DNA of 64,000 bases from an uncultured Oscillospiraceae bacterium (GCA_900541565.1 UQKB01000003.1:105810-169809), one strand, 5' to 3'; shown: positions 18,322 to 28,581, counted from the stretch's first letter. The notes: a model not told the origin generated them from the sequence alone. Program-made: numbers and translations.

Positions 18322-20091
18322 CTACCTTATTAAATGATGTTTTTCAAGTGTTTTTGCAATTTTCTTCCCTTTTGGGAGCATGTTAATATCGTCTTTTGTA
18401 ATAGCGCGTAATAAAAAGAGTGCAATCGCATAGATAACCACCGCTAAAAGGATCGCCAAAATTGTCGCAATCTTCGTCGGTATCACCAAAACAATCAGAT
18501 TATAGCTTAAAATCGCCGTAACTGCGCACAATAAAGCTGCAAGCAAAGGCTTAATAAAAACCGTGACAAAATTTGGTATAATTTTTGTCTCTTTGCAAAG
18601 AAAATATAGCCCCATTACCAGCACAAAAAGATATCCGACTAGAGAACCGACCGCTGCGCCCTGGATATTTACAGAAGGAATTCCTACCAGTGTATAATTT
18701 AAAATAATTTTAATTACCATACCAATAGTAAGAAGTTTAAGTGGAAGATCCACTCTTCCTACCGCCTGCAGCATACTGCAAACCGGCGTACTGGTAGCAA
18801 TAAAAATAACCGATATGCCCATAATTTGCAGCACATTAGAAGCAATTTGAACCTCTGCGCTGTTATTGCCGTTGCCATAAACCAAATTTGTAATCGGCCA
18901 GGCAAGCACCGACATCCCAAAACCTGCCGGCAGCGTTACCAGCGTTGTCGTGCGCAATACCGTTTCAATACTTCTCCTGATCCGCTTCTTATTCCTTGCC
19001 GTCCATGCAGCAGTAATAGAAGGCAGCGCACTTGTACCAAACACCTGTGTAACGGCCGTGACTAGCATCATAAGCGTCAGGCTATAGCCATAGCTGCCAA
19101 ATAAGAACGTCTGTATTTTAAAATCCCCGTCTGCATTCGGCAAAAAGTAGGACGGATCCACAAAATTAAAATAAGATTGCAGCAAATCCGGCTGCGATTC
19201 CATAATATCCAAAATACGCAATTGCACCAGCGTCGAGTCAATTGTACCGGAAATACTCATAATAATTGCGCCCAAACCTATCGGAAACGCCGTTGTTATC
19301 AACTGCTTGGTAATAGATTTTGCCGGACGCGACGGCGGCGCATGTACAAGCTGTACTCGGCGTATGCCGTCGCCTTTGATCTTATGCCTTAAAAACAAAT
19401 AAAGAAATCCACAAAATGCACCAATTGCAATGCCCAATATGGCAGCCGCTACTGTATAGCTCATTAATTGTGTATAAAATGCTTCTTCATTCGCAATGGC
19501 TTGCCCAAACAGCGTGCCGCTTGTCTGATATTCCTGCGTACCAAAATAAGACACAAGATAGGCCAGCGACAATCCCAACAGCAGCTTTCCAGACGCTTCA
19601 ATAATTTCTGAAACCGCCGTAGGCACCATGTTGCGCAGACCTTCGTAATATCCGCGGTAAATCGCCATCAGGCATCCAAACAAAATCATTGGCGAAAGCA
19701 TAAAGATAGCAAGCTTAGATTCAGATGACTCCACAAGATCTGCATAAAAATTGCCGCCAATCAGCATCAGTAAAAAACAGATCATCCCTGTACAGATAAA
19801 AATAGGGATTGATATCCTATGCAGCTTCCGGACATCTCTGTACCTTCCCTGCGCAACGCTTTCAGAAACCATACGCGAAATGGCAATAGGAAAACCTGCT
19901 GTCGCCAGCATAAACAAAGGGTTATACAGTTCATACGCTATATTAAAAATGCCGTTCCCAACGCCGTCTAAAACACGTGCCAGTAGGATTTTGTAAACCA
20001 TCCCCATAATTTTTACAATAACCATACTGACGCCTAGCACCATGGCTCCCTGTAAAAACGACTGGCCGCCTGTTTTTGCTTTTTCCGCCAC
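18322..20091 (-). CDS. spoVB: SpoVB/MurJ-like polysaccharide flippase (MOP superfamily)
   Basis: About 589 residues with roughly 14 hydrophobic helices. The N-terminus reads FLQGAMVLGVSMVIVKIMGM, with YKILLARVLDGVGNGIF typical of the SpoVB/YabM group. It likely flips lipid-linked precursors for spore cortex or wall synthesis. In Bacillus yabM sits at the same place beside the mazG-type yabN. Start GTG 20091 with AAAGGTGG upstream; the ATG eight codons earlier lies in a hairpin. Confidence 0.85.
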   Translation of the reverse strand: MAEKAKTGGQSFLQGAMVLGVSMVIVKIMGMVYKILLARVLDGVGNGIFNIAYELYNPLFMLATAGFPIAISRMVSESVAQGRYRDVRKLHRISIPIFICTGMICFLLMLIGGNFYADLVESSESKLAIFMLSPMILFGCLMAIYRGYYEGLRNMVPTAVSEIIEASGKLLLGLSLAYLVSYFGTQEYQTSGTLFGQAIANEEAFYTQLMSYTVAAAILGIAIGAFCGFLYLFLRHKIKGDGIRRVQLVHAPPSRPAKSITKQLITTAFPIGLGAIIMSISGTIDSTLVQLRILDIMESQPDLLQSYFNFVDPSYFLPNADGDFKIQTFLFGSYGYSLTLMMLVTAVTQVFGTSALPSITAAWTARNKKRIRRSIETVLRTTTLVTLPAGFGMSVLAWPITNLVYGNGNNSAEVQIASNVLQIMGISVIFIATSTPVCSMLQAVGRVDLPLKLLTIGMVIKIILNYTLVGIPSVNIQGAAVGSLVGYLFVLVMGLYFLCKETKIIPNFVTVFIKPLLAALLCAVTAILSYNLIVLVIPTKIATILAILLAVVIYAIALFLLRAITKDDINMLPKGKKIAKTLEKHHLIR

Positions 20092-20120
20092 CGGAACACC
20101 ACCTTTGACCGTCATAATGA

Positions 20121-20138
20121 TAGGCGGGGTTTTCCCCG
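20121..20138 (-). terminator. GC-rich hairpin after the zinc-ribbon gene
   Basis: GGCGGGG-TTTT-CCCCGCC, perfect 7-bp stem between the zinc-ribbon gene and spoVB. The U-run on the minus strand is poor. Confidence 0.5.
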
Positions 20139-20163
20139 CCCAGCCGTATCTTTTACAAAATTA

Positions 20164-20628
20164 TTACTGTGTGGATGTGTCCTCAGCAGTATTCTTTGGC
20201 TTTTGCCCTGCATTGGCGCTTTTTTCGTTTGCTTTTTTCTCCTTAGAGGGCTGGCCTGACTTTTTATCCTTTTGCAGTTTTGCCCCGCATTTATAGCAGA
20301 TAAAAGCCTCTTTATCATTAACGCTCCCACAAGCCTTACAGCATTTTTTATTTTTTTCCGCCGCAAGCATTTCCCTGGTCATTTCAAGCTGCTGATACAA
20401 CTCTGTCAGCTGCTCTATCTTCTTCTCCAGCAGTTTCGCGTCTGTTTCACCCGAGACGGTCGATTCATATACAAAGCTGCCCAGATCCCGCAGCTTTTCC
20501 TCAATTTCATGATGAATACCGCTTTCCGCATATTTAAGCTTTGATAAATCCACCAACTGTTCTGCCTTCTTGCCAACAACATTGACTGCAGATTTTGCAT
20601 TCATCACCACATCGTCAAAAATCCCCAT
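20164..20628 (-). CDS. Zinc-ribbon protein of unknown function
   Basis: 154 residues from ATG 20628 (AAAGGAG upstream). The N-terminus, MGIFDDVVMNAKSAVNVVG, is amphipathic. A predicted coiled coil of about 60 residues comes next, then a C-terminal zinc ribbon CCKACG...ICYKCG and a Lys/Ser-rich disordered tail. I do not recognise a named family beyond this common clostridial layout. The upstream part of the open frame overlaps the neighbouring gene and is not coding. Confidence 0.75.
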   Translation of the reverse strand: MGIFDDVVMNAKSAVNVVGKKAEQLVDLSKLKYAESGIHHEIEEKLRDLGSFVYESTVSGETDAKLLEKKIEQLTELYQQLEMTREMLAAEKNKKCCKACGSVNDKEAFICYKCGAKLQKDKKSGQPSKEKKANEKSANAGQKPKNTAEDTSTQ

Positions 20629-20667
20629 ATTGTCTTCTCCTTTTCTTTCCAACCAGATTCTTGTTTT

Positions 20668-20696
20668 ATTATAGCACTGCCAGCATTTGGATTCAA
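20668..20696 (-). promoter_or_regulatory. sigma-A promoter of the zinc-ribbon gene
   Basis: Minus strand TTGAAT (20691-20696), 17-base spacer, TATAAT (20668-20673). It lies just past the end of the preceding gene, so this gene is likely transcribed alone. Confidence 0.7.
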
Positions 20697-20717
20697 TGAA
20701 AATATTGTTAACAGCTG

Positions 20718-21680
20718 TCAATAACTGTAGCTTCCGCCGCCAATAAATTCCCTGAGCAGGGAATCCTGTGGGATCAGTTGCAAATCCAGCTTTGCAAAAA
20801 AACAGATCTTTTCTAAAAGCTCCTGTGCTTTTCGGTGGTGGGGGCTGTCCCTTTCTATCGTTTTGAGCAATGGTACGGCAAGCCCACCGACCGCGCACGG
20901 CTCATAAAGATGAATTGTATTCAATGTAAAATCCGAATGCTTCTTATAAGGAGCAATGTTTCTTTTTTCCCCTTCGCACACAGACGGCCAAATATCAAAA
21001 GTGAACGCAGGCAGCGCCTTGCGGAACTGATAGTCGCGTACCATGCGTCTTAAAAAGCGGATATCCTGCGCGGATAAAAGCTCCTGCCCGCCTGAGGAGA
21101 TCCCCTGCTTTACGCTCACATATAACTTTAAAAGGCCGTGGCAATGAAATTCATCCGTAAAAACCGGATTCAGTGCGTGCAGTCCTTCTATTATAGCTAT
21201 ATGCCCTTCCGGTAAAGTTATGATCTTTTTTTCATTATATGGTTTTTTCATGCGGAAGTTAAATTTTGGCATTTTACAATAACCATAGTGAAGCAGGTCA
21301 AACATACAGCTATGTACCTGGGGAATATCCAAAGCATAAACAGATTCATAATCCGGCTTTCCGTTTTTTCCAGGCGCGGTACGCGCTTCCCCCAGAAAAA
21401 AATCATCCAAAGAGATTGTCACCGCTCCAAAGCCTTGTTTTGCAAGCGCATCAGACAGTTTTTTTGCCGTTGTTGTCTTTCCGCTTCCGGAAGGTCCCGT
21501 CAGCATTACAATCCGGCATCCACATGCAGGTGAAAGAATCTGCTGTGCAATATGTTGCACAGCATTATTATATGCGTCTTCAATATACCGGACAAAATCC
21601 TGCGGCGCGGTGCGCACAGAAGTATTGATTTGTTCGGCAGTTGTAACAAAGCGGTGATAGCTGTTAGGCATAATGTTCAT
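20718..21680 (-). CDS. Uridine kinase-like / PRK-family P-loop kinase
   Basis: 320 residues. The P-loop GPSGSGKTTTAKKL is near residue 62. It is followed by SLDDFFLGEARTAPGKNGKP and IIEGLHALNP, which match the uridine kinase/phosphoribulokinase family. In this longer clostridial type the kinase core is flanked by about 50 N-terminal and 80 C-terminal residues. Substrate uncertain. The start overlaps the end of hemZ by 17 bases, so it is the last gene of the long operon. Confidence 0.75.
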   Translation of the reverse strand: MNIMPNSYHRFVTTAEQINTSVRTAPQDFVRYIEDAYNNAVQHIAQQILSPACGCRIVMLTGPSGSGKTTTAKKLSDALAKQGFGAVTISLDDFFLGEARTAPGKNGKPDYESVYALDIPQVHSCMFDLLHYGYCKMPKFNFRMKKPYNEKKIITLPEGHIAIIEGLHALNPVFTDEFHCHGLLKLYVSVKQGISSGGQELLSAQDIRFLRRMVRDYQFRKALPAFTFDIWPSVCEGEKRNIAPYKKHSDFTLNTIHLYEPCAVGGLAVPLLKTIERDSPHHRKAQELLEKICFFAKLDLQLIPQDSLLREFIGGGSYSY

Positions 21681-23145
21681 AAAACGGTTCTAGCCTTTCC
21701 TTACGCTTGAGCATTTCCTCAAAACGACTGATATATTCATATGGGTATTTATAATTAAATATACGTTCCAAATACGTTCCAGACGGCTGTTTAAGCTTTG
21801 TAACAGCGCCTGCGCCGCAGCCCAGAATGGTATGCGTTTCGTCCATAATAAAAACATTATACAGCCCCTCGTGTCCTTTTTGGGACCATCCCACATTTTC
21901 AAGGTTCCCTACCATCCTGCTTTGTCTGTATAAATAATACGGTTGATATCCATGCTTTGGTAGCGATAAAGCACAAAGGGCATGCATATCGGCGGCTGTT
22001 GCCGCATCTTCTCTGTACAGCCGCATCCCCTCTTCTGTCAGCCGGGAGGATTTTTTCATTGCAAGCGTATGCACCGTAATGCTTTCGGGCGAAAGGGAAA
22101 GCAGCGTGTCCAGTGTATGTTGAAAGCTTTGAACGCTCTCTGTTGGCAGTCCGGCAATTAAATCGGTATTGATATGGCCAAAGCCCGCCTGCCGCGCAAG
22201 TGAGAACGCTTCTAACGTTTGCTTTGCCGTATGCCTCCTGCCAATTTGCGCAAGAATTTTATCGTTTAAGGATTGCGGATTGATACTGATCCGTTCTGCT
22301 CCGCCGTCCCGGATTGCCAGAAGCTTTTGATAGGTAATCGTGTCTGGTCTGCCGGCTTCCACTGTAAACTCCCTGCAGGTCTGCATATCAAAGCTTGTAT
22401 GAATAGCTTCCATAATTCTGGAAAGCTGCCCGGCAAACAGAGTAGTCGGCGTTCCGCCGCCTATGTATACCGTTTCAAGTACAAGCCCCAGCCTATTCGC
22501 CAGTCTGCCGGTTTCGGCAATCTCTCTGCACAAAAGCTGTGTATATGGCTCTATCAGCTTCGCCGCCTTTTCTACCGACTGTGATACAAAAGAACAATAG
22601 CTGCAGCGGGAAGGACAAAACGGGACAGAGATATAAAGGGAAAAGGAGTGTTTTTTTGAAAGTGTCAGAATTTCCCGTTCCACACGCTCCGTTTCTGCAG
22701 CCAGTTGTGCTTTGGCAGGCGAAACAAGGAGCTTCTTTATAAAATAATCCTGTGCGTACCTGCTGCCGTGCGCATCGGTCAGCGCGCGCAGCAACTTAAC
22801 CGGTCTTACGCCCGTCAATATTCCCCAGGGTGGGTACATTTTCGTTTGCTCGGAAAGTATTTCGTACAGCAAAACCGCCATAACTCGCTCGCATTCATCT
22901 TCTGTTTCGCTGCGCGTATCAAAAACCTTCTGCGAAGCTTCTTTTTTATTTCCATCAATCGCAACAGCTACATATACGGTAGTGCACCCCGCCTCCGCAT
23001 CGGCAAGGCGTGTTAAGATGCAGGGTTCTTGACAGATTTCATCTGGATGATCCTTGATAACCTCCAGCTTTTCATTTGGAAAAAATACCCGAACCAGGTT
23101 TTCTATTTCATAATGGAACGAATGGTTTTCAATATAGATCTTCAT
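21664..23145 (-). CDS. hemZ: Coproporphyrinogen III oxidase-like radical SAM protein HemZ
   Basis: 493 residues. The radical SAM cluster motif CPSRCSYCSFVS is near residue 175, preceded by LYISVPF and followed by TVYIGGGTPTTL, all typical of the HemN/HemZ family. The 165-residue N-terminal extension is characteristic of HemZ. Annotated role: oxygen-independent coproporphyrinogen dehydrogenation. Many clostridial members may act otherwise because haem genes are often missing, and none is seen here. Overlaps the MBL gene stop. Confidence 0.85.
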   Translation of the reverse strand: MKIYIENHSFHYEIENLVRVFFPNEKLEVIKDHPDEICQEPCILTRLADAEAGCTTVYVAVAIDGNKKEASQKVFDTRSETEDECERVMAVLLYEILSEQTKMYPPWGILTGVRPVKLLRALTDAHGSRYAQDYFIKKLLVSPAKAQLAAETERVEREILTLSKKHSFSLYISVPFCPSRCSYCSFVSQSVEKAAKLIEPYTQLLCREIAETGRLANRLGLVLETVYIGGGTPTTLFAGQLSRIMEAIHTSFDMQTCREFTVEAGRPDTITYQKLLAIRDGGAERISINPQSLNDKILAQIGRRHTAKQTLEAFSLARQAGFGHINTDLIAGLPTESVQSFQHTLDTLLSLSPESITVHTLAMKKSSRLTEEGMRLYREDAATAADMHALCALSLPKHGYQPYYLYRQSRMVGNLENVGWSQKGHEGLYNVFIMDETHTILGCGAGAVTKLKQPSGTYLERIFNYKYPYEYISRFEEMLKRKERLEPFYEHYA

Positions 23146-23776
23146 ACCGCATATTCCTTAAATAGTGATTGTTCTCTATTTCAAACGCAAGCGTCGTATC
23201 TTTTCCATGTCCTGGATGTATCATATAATTTCCTTTTAAAGCTTTGAGTTTTTTTAAAGATTCTTGCAATTTCTTAATGTTGCCGGTAGGCAGATCCGTC
23301 CTTCCAACTGTACCGCACATCAGCGTATCGCCCGAGAAAATCCTTCCGTCTGCTATAAAGCAGGCGCTGCCGCTTGTGTGTCCCGGCGTTTTGATCATAC
23401 AAATCCTTGTCTGACCAAGCGTTACAGACGCATTTTCTCCAAGCAGAAGCTCCGCTTCAAAAGGTTTGACAGAATATTGTGTAAACATTGACGACAAATT
23501 CAGCGCAGGGTCGCGTAAAAGAGCGGCTTCATCTTCACATAGAACAACAGGTGCGCCCGTCATTTTCTGAATATCTGGCGCGTTGCACATATGATCAAAA
23601 TGCCCGTGTGTAAGCAAAATATAGCGAAGGTCTTGTTTGCATTTTGCAAGCTGCTGCAAAAGGGGCGGCGTCATGCCGCCCGGATCAACGATCGCATATA
23701 GCCCGCTTGCCACATCTTTTATAAGATAGCAATTGGTTTCCAGCATATTCACAGTATATTTTTTGACTTCCAGCAT
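23129..23776 (-). CDS. Metallo-beta-lactamase-fold hydrolase, YqgX/glyoxalase II-like
   Basis: 215 residues. Metal-binding motif THGHFDHM, then KTPGHTSGS, SGDTLMCGTVGRTDL and HPGHG give the full ligand set of the glyoxalase II-like MBL family. The start is ATG 23776, overlapping the dtd stop as TGATG with AAAGGAG upstream. Substrate unknown; such proteins often follow dtd and rel in Firmicutes. Confidence 0.85.
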   Translation of the reverse strand: MLEVKKYTVNMLETNCYLIKDVASGLYAIVDPGGMTPPLLQQLAKCKQDLRYILLTHGHFDHMCNAPDIQKMTGAPVVLCEDEAALLRDPALNLSSMFTQYSVKPFEAELLLGENASVTLGQTRICMIKTPGHTSGSACFIADGRIFSGDTLMCGTVGRTDLPTGNIKKLQESLKKLKALKGNYMIHPGHGKDTTLAFEIENNHYLRNMRYEDLY

Positions 23777-24231
23777 CAACAAGCAAGCTCCTTTGAATCT
23801 AAAATAATTGTGACAGGGCCGTCGTTGCAAAGCGATACCTGCATATCCGCTCCAAAAACGCCTCTTTGTACATCTTCTATTCCATTTTTACGCAGACATT
23901 CACAAAAATACATGTATAGCTCGTTTGCTAAATCCGGTAAGGCCGCGCGCATAAAATTGGGCCGCCGTCCTTTTTTGCAGTCTGCGCACAGCGTAAAGTT
24001 TGAAATCACCAGCATCCCCGCCTTAACATCTGCAGGTGCAAGATTCATTTTTCCCTCTGTATCTTCAAAGATACGTAACCCAGCCACTTTTGCAGACAAT
24101 ACCTCTACCTCTTTACGGCTGTCGCCCGCTTCCACACCAAGCAAAACTAAAAAACCGCACCCAATTTTTCCTACCGTTTGCCTCTGTACACAAACTGCGG
24201 CATTGCTAACACGCTGTATGACTGCTATCAT
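23776..24231 (-). CDS. dtd: D-aminoacyl-tRNA deacylase
   Basis: 151 residues, normal length. Contains the catalytic-site signatures SNFTLCADCKKGRRPNF (usual SQFTL with Q to N) and GPVTIILD. Removes D-amino acids and glycine wrongly loaded on tRNA. Start ATG 24231 with GAGAGGAAAG. Sits behind rel, the common Firmicutes order. Confidence 0.93.
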   Translation of the reverse strand: MIAVIQRVSNAAVCVQRQTVGKIGCGFLVLLGVEAGDSRKEVEVLSAKVAGLRIFEDTEGKMNLAPADVKAGMLVISNFTLCADCKKGRRPNFMRAALPDLANELYMYFCECLRKNGIEDVQRGVFGADMQVSLCNDGPVTIILDSKELAC

Positions 24232-24288
24232 ATTGCTTTCCTCTCTAAAAACCAAATTTGCACGGCAAAACAGCTGTGCGCTGAAAAA

Positions 24289-26472
24289 TTATATTCTTTC
24301 CACCGTAAGAATTCCCGGAATACTCTTTAATTTATCCATAATCGATTGTAAATGCTCCCTGCCGTTTACACGAATGGAAAAACGCACAATCGCCTGGCCG
24401 TTTTTGCTTTCTCTGGAATCCATATTATGAATAAAAATATGCATATTCGCCAGTTGAATGGCAAGATCGGCGAGCAGCCCCGTCCTGTCAGAAGCCAAAA
24501 TACGCAGATTTGCCTGAAAAACCTCTTTAACCTGCTCTGCCCATTGGGCTTTCACCCAACGGTGCGGTGCTTCACATTGGTCCATATTTTGCGGTACATT
24601 TACGCAGGTTTTTTTATGGATGGAAACACCGAAGCCTCTTGTAATAAATCCGACAATATCGTCGCCCGGCAACGGATTACAGCACTTTGAAAATTTAATC
24701 AGCATATCATCCACGCCTTCGACAATCACACCGCTGCTGACCCGGCGCTTTGGCGGAGCTTCCTTTTGGATCATCTGCGGAGCTTCCTGCGGCGCGGGAT
24801 TTTTCAGTTTGGCATACTCCTCTTTAAGACGAGGCATAATTTTCCATAATTGCACGCCGCCGTATCCAATTGCGGCAAAAAGGTCTTCTTTGCTTGCAAA
24901 ATGCTGTTTGCGCAGCACAGTAAATACAAACTGTGCCATTTCGTCTTCGCTGAGTGCAATCCCGGCGTGCTTAAATTCGCGTTCGAGTTCTGCCTTGCCC
25001 TCTGCAATGTTTTCATCACGTTTTTCTCTTTTAAACCATTGGCGGATCTTGCTTCTGGCTTCGCTCGTTTTTACAATTTTCAGCCAGTCCCTGTTGGGCG
25101 CGCCGCCCTCTTTTTTGGTGATAATCTCTACAATTTCACCCGTTTTGATCTTATAGTCTATGGGCACAATTTTCCCATCCACTTTTGCACCTGTCATTCG
25201 ATTACCGACAGCGGAATGAATGGCATATGCCACATCTATGACCGTTGAGCCAAGCGGCAGATCGATCACATCGCCCTTTGGGGTAAAAACAAACACGTCG
25301 TCGGAAGCAAGATCCGTCTTAATGTTGCGAAGGATATCGGTTGCATCGTCGTCTGCCTGATTTTCAAGCATTTTACGAATCCAGGCAACCTTTTCCTCTA
25401 AGGAGTCCTTTTTAGATAGGCCCAGCTTATACTTCCAATGTGCCGCGATTCCATATTCCGCCGTATGGTGCATTTCCCAAGTGCGAATCTGCACCTCAAA
25501 GGGAATTCCTTCTTTTCCAATGACCGTGGTATGAAGCGATTGGTACATATTGGGCTTGGGTGTTGAAATATAATCCTTAAAACGGTTTGGCAATGGCTGA
25601 AATATATCATGGATGATTCCCAGAACGTTATAACAGTCGTTTACCGTGTTTACGATTACCCTAACTGCAAAAATATCGAAAATCTGTTCAATGGTTTTTC
25701 CTTTCATATAGGTTTTGCGGTAAATTCCGTTAATGCTTTTTACACGGCCTTCTACATATACATTGGGGATGATTCCTTTTGTGCGCGAAATGATGTCATT
25801 TTTAATTTCAGATATAAACTTATCCCGCTCCGATTCACTCAATGCAAGCACATGCTCAATTTCACAATACCCTACCGGATCCAGGTAACGGATCGACAGG
25901 TCTTCCATTTCCTCCTTCAGCGCACGGATGCCCAATCTGTGTGCAATAGGCGCAAAAATCTCCATATTTTCAAGCGCAATATCTCTGCGTTTTTGCTCTT
26001 CCATACAGTCGATTGTACGCATATTATGCAAACGGTCAGCAAGTTTTATAATGATTACACGAATATCGTCCGCCATAGCCATAAGCATTTTGCGTATATT
26101 TTCGGCCTGCTGCAGCTCACGAGAGGAAAAAGGAATTTTACGCAGCTTTGTAACGCCGTCGATCAAATGTGCAATTTCCGTCCCAAATTCCTTGGATATT
26201 TCATCCAATGTGACCGGCGTGTCTTCCACAACGTCGTGCAGAAGGGCCGCTGCGATAGATTCCGTGTCCATCCCCAGATCGACCAAAATACATGCAACCG
26301 ACGTAGGATGCAAAATATACGGAACACCCGAAACACGCCGTTGATCGCCGTGTGCCTCTAACGCAAGATGATATGCTTTGTCGATCAGCTCCATATCAAA
26401 ATTTTGATCGCTCTTTTTGAGCATGCTTACAAGCTCGTCATAATCCTGATAATGTATCATAGATTGCGGCAT
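24289..26472 (-). CDS. rel: (p)ppGpp synthetase/hydrolase, RelA/SpoT family
   Basis: 727 residues with the full four-part architecture. The HD hydrolase domain has ALLHDVVEDTPVTLDEI. The synthetase domain has the KSINGIYRKTYMKG and FDIFAVRVIV regions. TGS spans VFVFTPKGDVIDLPLGSTVI, and a C-terminal Cys-containing linker precedes ACT. The intact HD motif suggests a bifunctional enzyme that makes and destroys the stringent-response alarmone. Followed by dtd and preceded by recJ. Confidence 0.96.
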   Translation of the reverse strand: MPQSMIHYQDYDELVSMLKKSDQNFDMELIDKAYHLALEAHGDQRRVSGVPYILHPTSVACILVDLGMDTESIAAALLHDVVEDTPVTLDEISKEFGTEIAHLIDGVTKLRKIPFSSRELQQAENIRKMLMAMADDIRVIIIKLADRLHNMRTIDCMEEQKRRDIALENMEIFAPIAHRLGIRALKEEMEDLSIRYLDPVGYCEIEHVLALSESERDKFISEIKNDIISRTKGIIPNVYVEGRVKSINGIYRKTYMKGKTIEQIFDIFAVRVIVNTVNDCYNVLGIIHDIFQPLPNRFKDYISTPKPNMYQSLHTTVIGKEGIPFEVQIRTWEMHHTAEYGIAAHWKYKLGLSKKDSLEEKVAWIRKMLENQADDDATDILRNIKTDLASDDVFVFTPKGDVIDLPLGSTVIDVAYAIHSAVGNRMTGAKVDGKIVPIDYKIKTGEIVEIITKKEGGAPNRDWLKIVKTSEARSKIRQWFKREKRDENIAEGKAELEREFKHAGIALSEDEMAQFVFTVLRKQHFASKEDLFAAIGYGGVQLWKIMPRLKEEYAKLKNPAPQEAPQMIQKEAPPKRRVSSGVIVEGVDDMLIKFSKCCNPLPGDDIVGFITRGFGVSIHKKTCVNVPQNMDQCEAPHRWVKAQWAEQVKEVFQANLRILASDRTGLLADLAIQLANMHIFIHNMDSRESKNGQAIVRFSIRVNGREHLQSIMDKLKSIPGILTVERI

Positions 26473-26510
26473 TCAATATCAGTCCTCTCTTGCTTCCATA
26501 CAAATAGAAG

Positions 26511-28556
26511 CTATTGTAAGTTTTTAAGAGTTTTCATAATCGGCGCCGTAGCCAGGTCTACTTTTCCGGAAAACGCCGGTAAATGAATGTGGCATATGTT
26601 TCCATCATCCCTTAAATTTATAAGCAAAAGCTGCTCCATAGCTGTAAGAATCACCATTAACTTTCCATAATTTATAGATGGTACCGCCAAACGGCAGCAT
26701 AGCAGGTCTGCTCCAAATCGCCATTCTCCAGCATTTTTTAAAAAACGGTATACAAGCGCAAATTCTTCTCTTTGCGGCGTAAGATAGGTATACTGCTCCT
26801 CACTGAGAGCTTCTTCCCTCATAAATGCCTCAAACAGCCGCTGTGCATACAACATTTCTTCATTATCTGCTTTTGAAAGCTTTATATCGCGAATAATAAT
26901 GCTTAGGTGTTCCTGCCCGTTATATACATTTACGTCTAATGTTACCGCGATATCTACCATATCGCCCACCAGAAAGGGAAATTGCGCAGCAGTACAAGCA
27001 AAGCGCATTGCTTCGACAACCGCTTCCCCTCTTGAAAGGCGCAGGCGCAAATGCTTGCCCCCACCCACCGGATGAATGTCATCTACACGCATTGCATATA
27101 ACCCAAACAACGCCGAAGGATTTCCTGCGCCGTAAGGCTCCAAGACAGAAAGCTGTTTTGCAAGGGCTACAGAAAGCGCCGCGGGGTTAAGCTTACAGTC
27201 AATCTCCAACGCAGGCAGCGGCATTTCCTGTGTGGCGGCAGCATATTTATTGACTGCCCTGCGAAAGGCTTCTATATGATCAGCCGTCAGGCTTATCCCA
27301 ACTGCCATAGGATGCCCACCGTAATGTGTAAGCAAGCTGCTACAAGAAAAAACGGCATCGCACAGTGAAAAACCTTTAATACTTCTTCCCGACCCTTTTG
27401 CCATATCACCATTGCGCGTAATCACAATAACGGGCCTACCGTAAATTTCTTTTAGCCGGGAGGCAACAATGCCAATCACACCCTGGTGCCAATCATCCCC
27501 GTCCACCACCAAAATTCTGTCGCGCTTTAAAGCAGGGTTTTGTGTTAACCTATTGATAATGCTTGTTAAAATTTCTTTCTCAATCGCTTGTCTTTTCCGG
27601 TTGTCTTGTCCCAATGCCGCCGCAATCTGCTGTGCCTGTTCCATATCCTCTGTCAAAAAAAGATGGACAGATTTTTCCGATAATCCCATTCGTCCACATG
27701 CATTAATGCGCGGAACAATTGTAAACGAAACTTTTCCTGCGGTGAGCTTTTCACCCTCCAGGCCCGCTTCCTTCAACACTGCAGCTACCCCAGGCCTTTT
27801 AGCGTTCTCTATAATGGACAATCCGTGCCTGACAAGCAGCCGATTTTCGCCCACAAGGGGAACAATATCTCCAATGGTACCGATTGCTGCAAGGTCTGCA
27901 TAAGAAGCAATCAGCCTTTCCATATCCAGCGTTTCGTCCTCCAGCGCCATAATCAGCTTAAATACAACACCTACACCAGATAACTCTTTAAACGGTGCGG
28001 TACAGTCCGGCCTGTGCGGGTCAACCACTGCAACAGCATCCGGCAGCCCCTGCGATGGCATATGGTGATCAGTGACAACTGTATCAATAGACAGCTGCTT
28101 TGCATAGGCAATTTCACGATGGGCGGCAATCCCGTTATCCACTGTAATAATCAGCGTAACATCTTGTGCGTGCAACGTATCGATCGCATCTGTATTCATC
28201 CCATAACCTTCTGATTCTCTTTCCGGAATATAATACATAACGTTTGCACCTACAGATTCCAGGTACGTACATAAAAGCGCCGTAGAGGTAACGCCATCGG
28301 CGTCATAATCACCATATACACATATTTTTTCAAAAGCCTCTACCGCAGCCTTTATGCGCCGCACGGCCTTTTCCATATCTGCCATAAGAAATGGATCTGA
28401 AAAATCTGCTTCGTCGCTTAAAAACTGTAGAACTTCGTCTTCACTTTTAAAGCCGCGTATTTGTAACAGCATTGCCACCAGTACCGGCAGTTCAAATTGC
28501 TGCGCTATATGCAGAGCCGCGTCTTTATCCAATTTTGCAATGGTCCACTTTTTCAT
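26511..28556 (-). CDS. recJ: Single-stranded-DNA-specific exonuclease RecJ
   Basis: 681 residues. DHH phosphoesterase motifs: VYGDYDADGVTST, ITVDNGIAAH, VVTDHHMPSQGLP. The DHHA1 part has GKGSGRS-type residues read as KGSGRSIKGFSL and YGGHPMAVG. A C-terminal extension of about 150 residues is usual for clostridial RecJ. 5'-3' exonuclease in recombination and mismatch repair. Confidence 0.94.
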   Translation of the reverse strand: MKKWTIAKLDKDAALHIAQQFELPVLVAMLLQIRGFKSEDEVLQFLSDEADFSDPFLMADMEKAVRRIKAAVEAFEKICVYGDYDADGVTSTALLCTYLESVGANVMYYIPERESEGYGMNTDAIDTLHAQDVTLIITVDNGIAAHREIAYAKQLSIDTVVTDHHMPSQGLPDAVAVVDPHRPDCTAPFKELSGVGVVFKLIMALEDETLDMERLIASYADLAAIGTIGDIVPLVGENRLLVRHGLSIIENAKRPGVAAVLKEAGLEGEKLTAGKVSFTIVPRINACGRMGLSEKSVHLFLTEDMEQAQQIAAALGQDNRKRQAIEKEILTSIINRLTQNPALKRDRILVVDGDDWHQGVIGIVASRLKEIYGRPVIVITRNGDMAKGSGRSIKGFSLCDAVFSCSSLLTHYGGHPMAVGISLTADHIEAFRRAVNKYAAATQEMPLPALEIDCKLNPAALSVALAKQLSVLEPYGAGNPSALFGLYAMRVDDIHPVGGGKHLRLRLSRGEAVVEAMRFACTAAQFPFLVGDMVDIAVTLDVNVYNGQEHLSIIIRDIKLSKADNEEMLYAQRLFEAFMREEALSEEQYTYLTPQREEFALVYRFLKNAGEWRFGADLLCCRLAVPSINYGKLMVILTAMEQLLLINLRDDGNICHIHLPAFSGKVDLATAPIMKTLKNLQ

Positions 28557-28581
28557 AGTTCATCCTGCTTTTGTGATCGGT

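Noticed and set aside
20629..20898. 90-codon N-terminal extension of the zinc-ribbon protein
   Set aside because: It overlaps the kinase gene and the promoter; the ATG at 20628 has a good ribosome site and a family-like start.
24289..26472. Loss of ppGpp hydrolase activity in the Rel protein
   Set aside because: The HD motif is intact (LLHDVVEDT), so there is no basis to call it synthetase-only.
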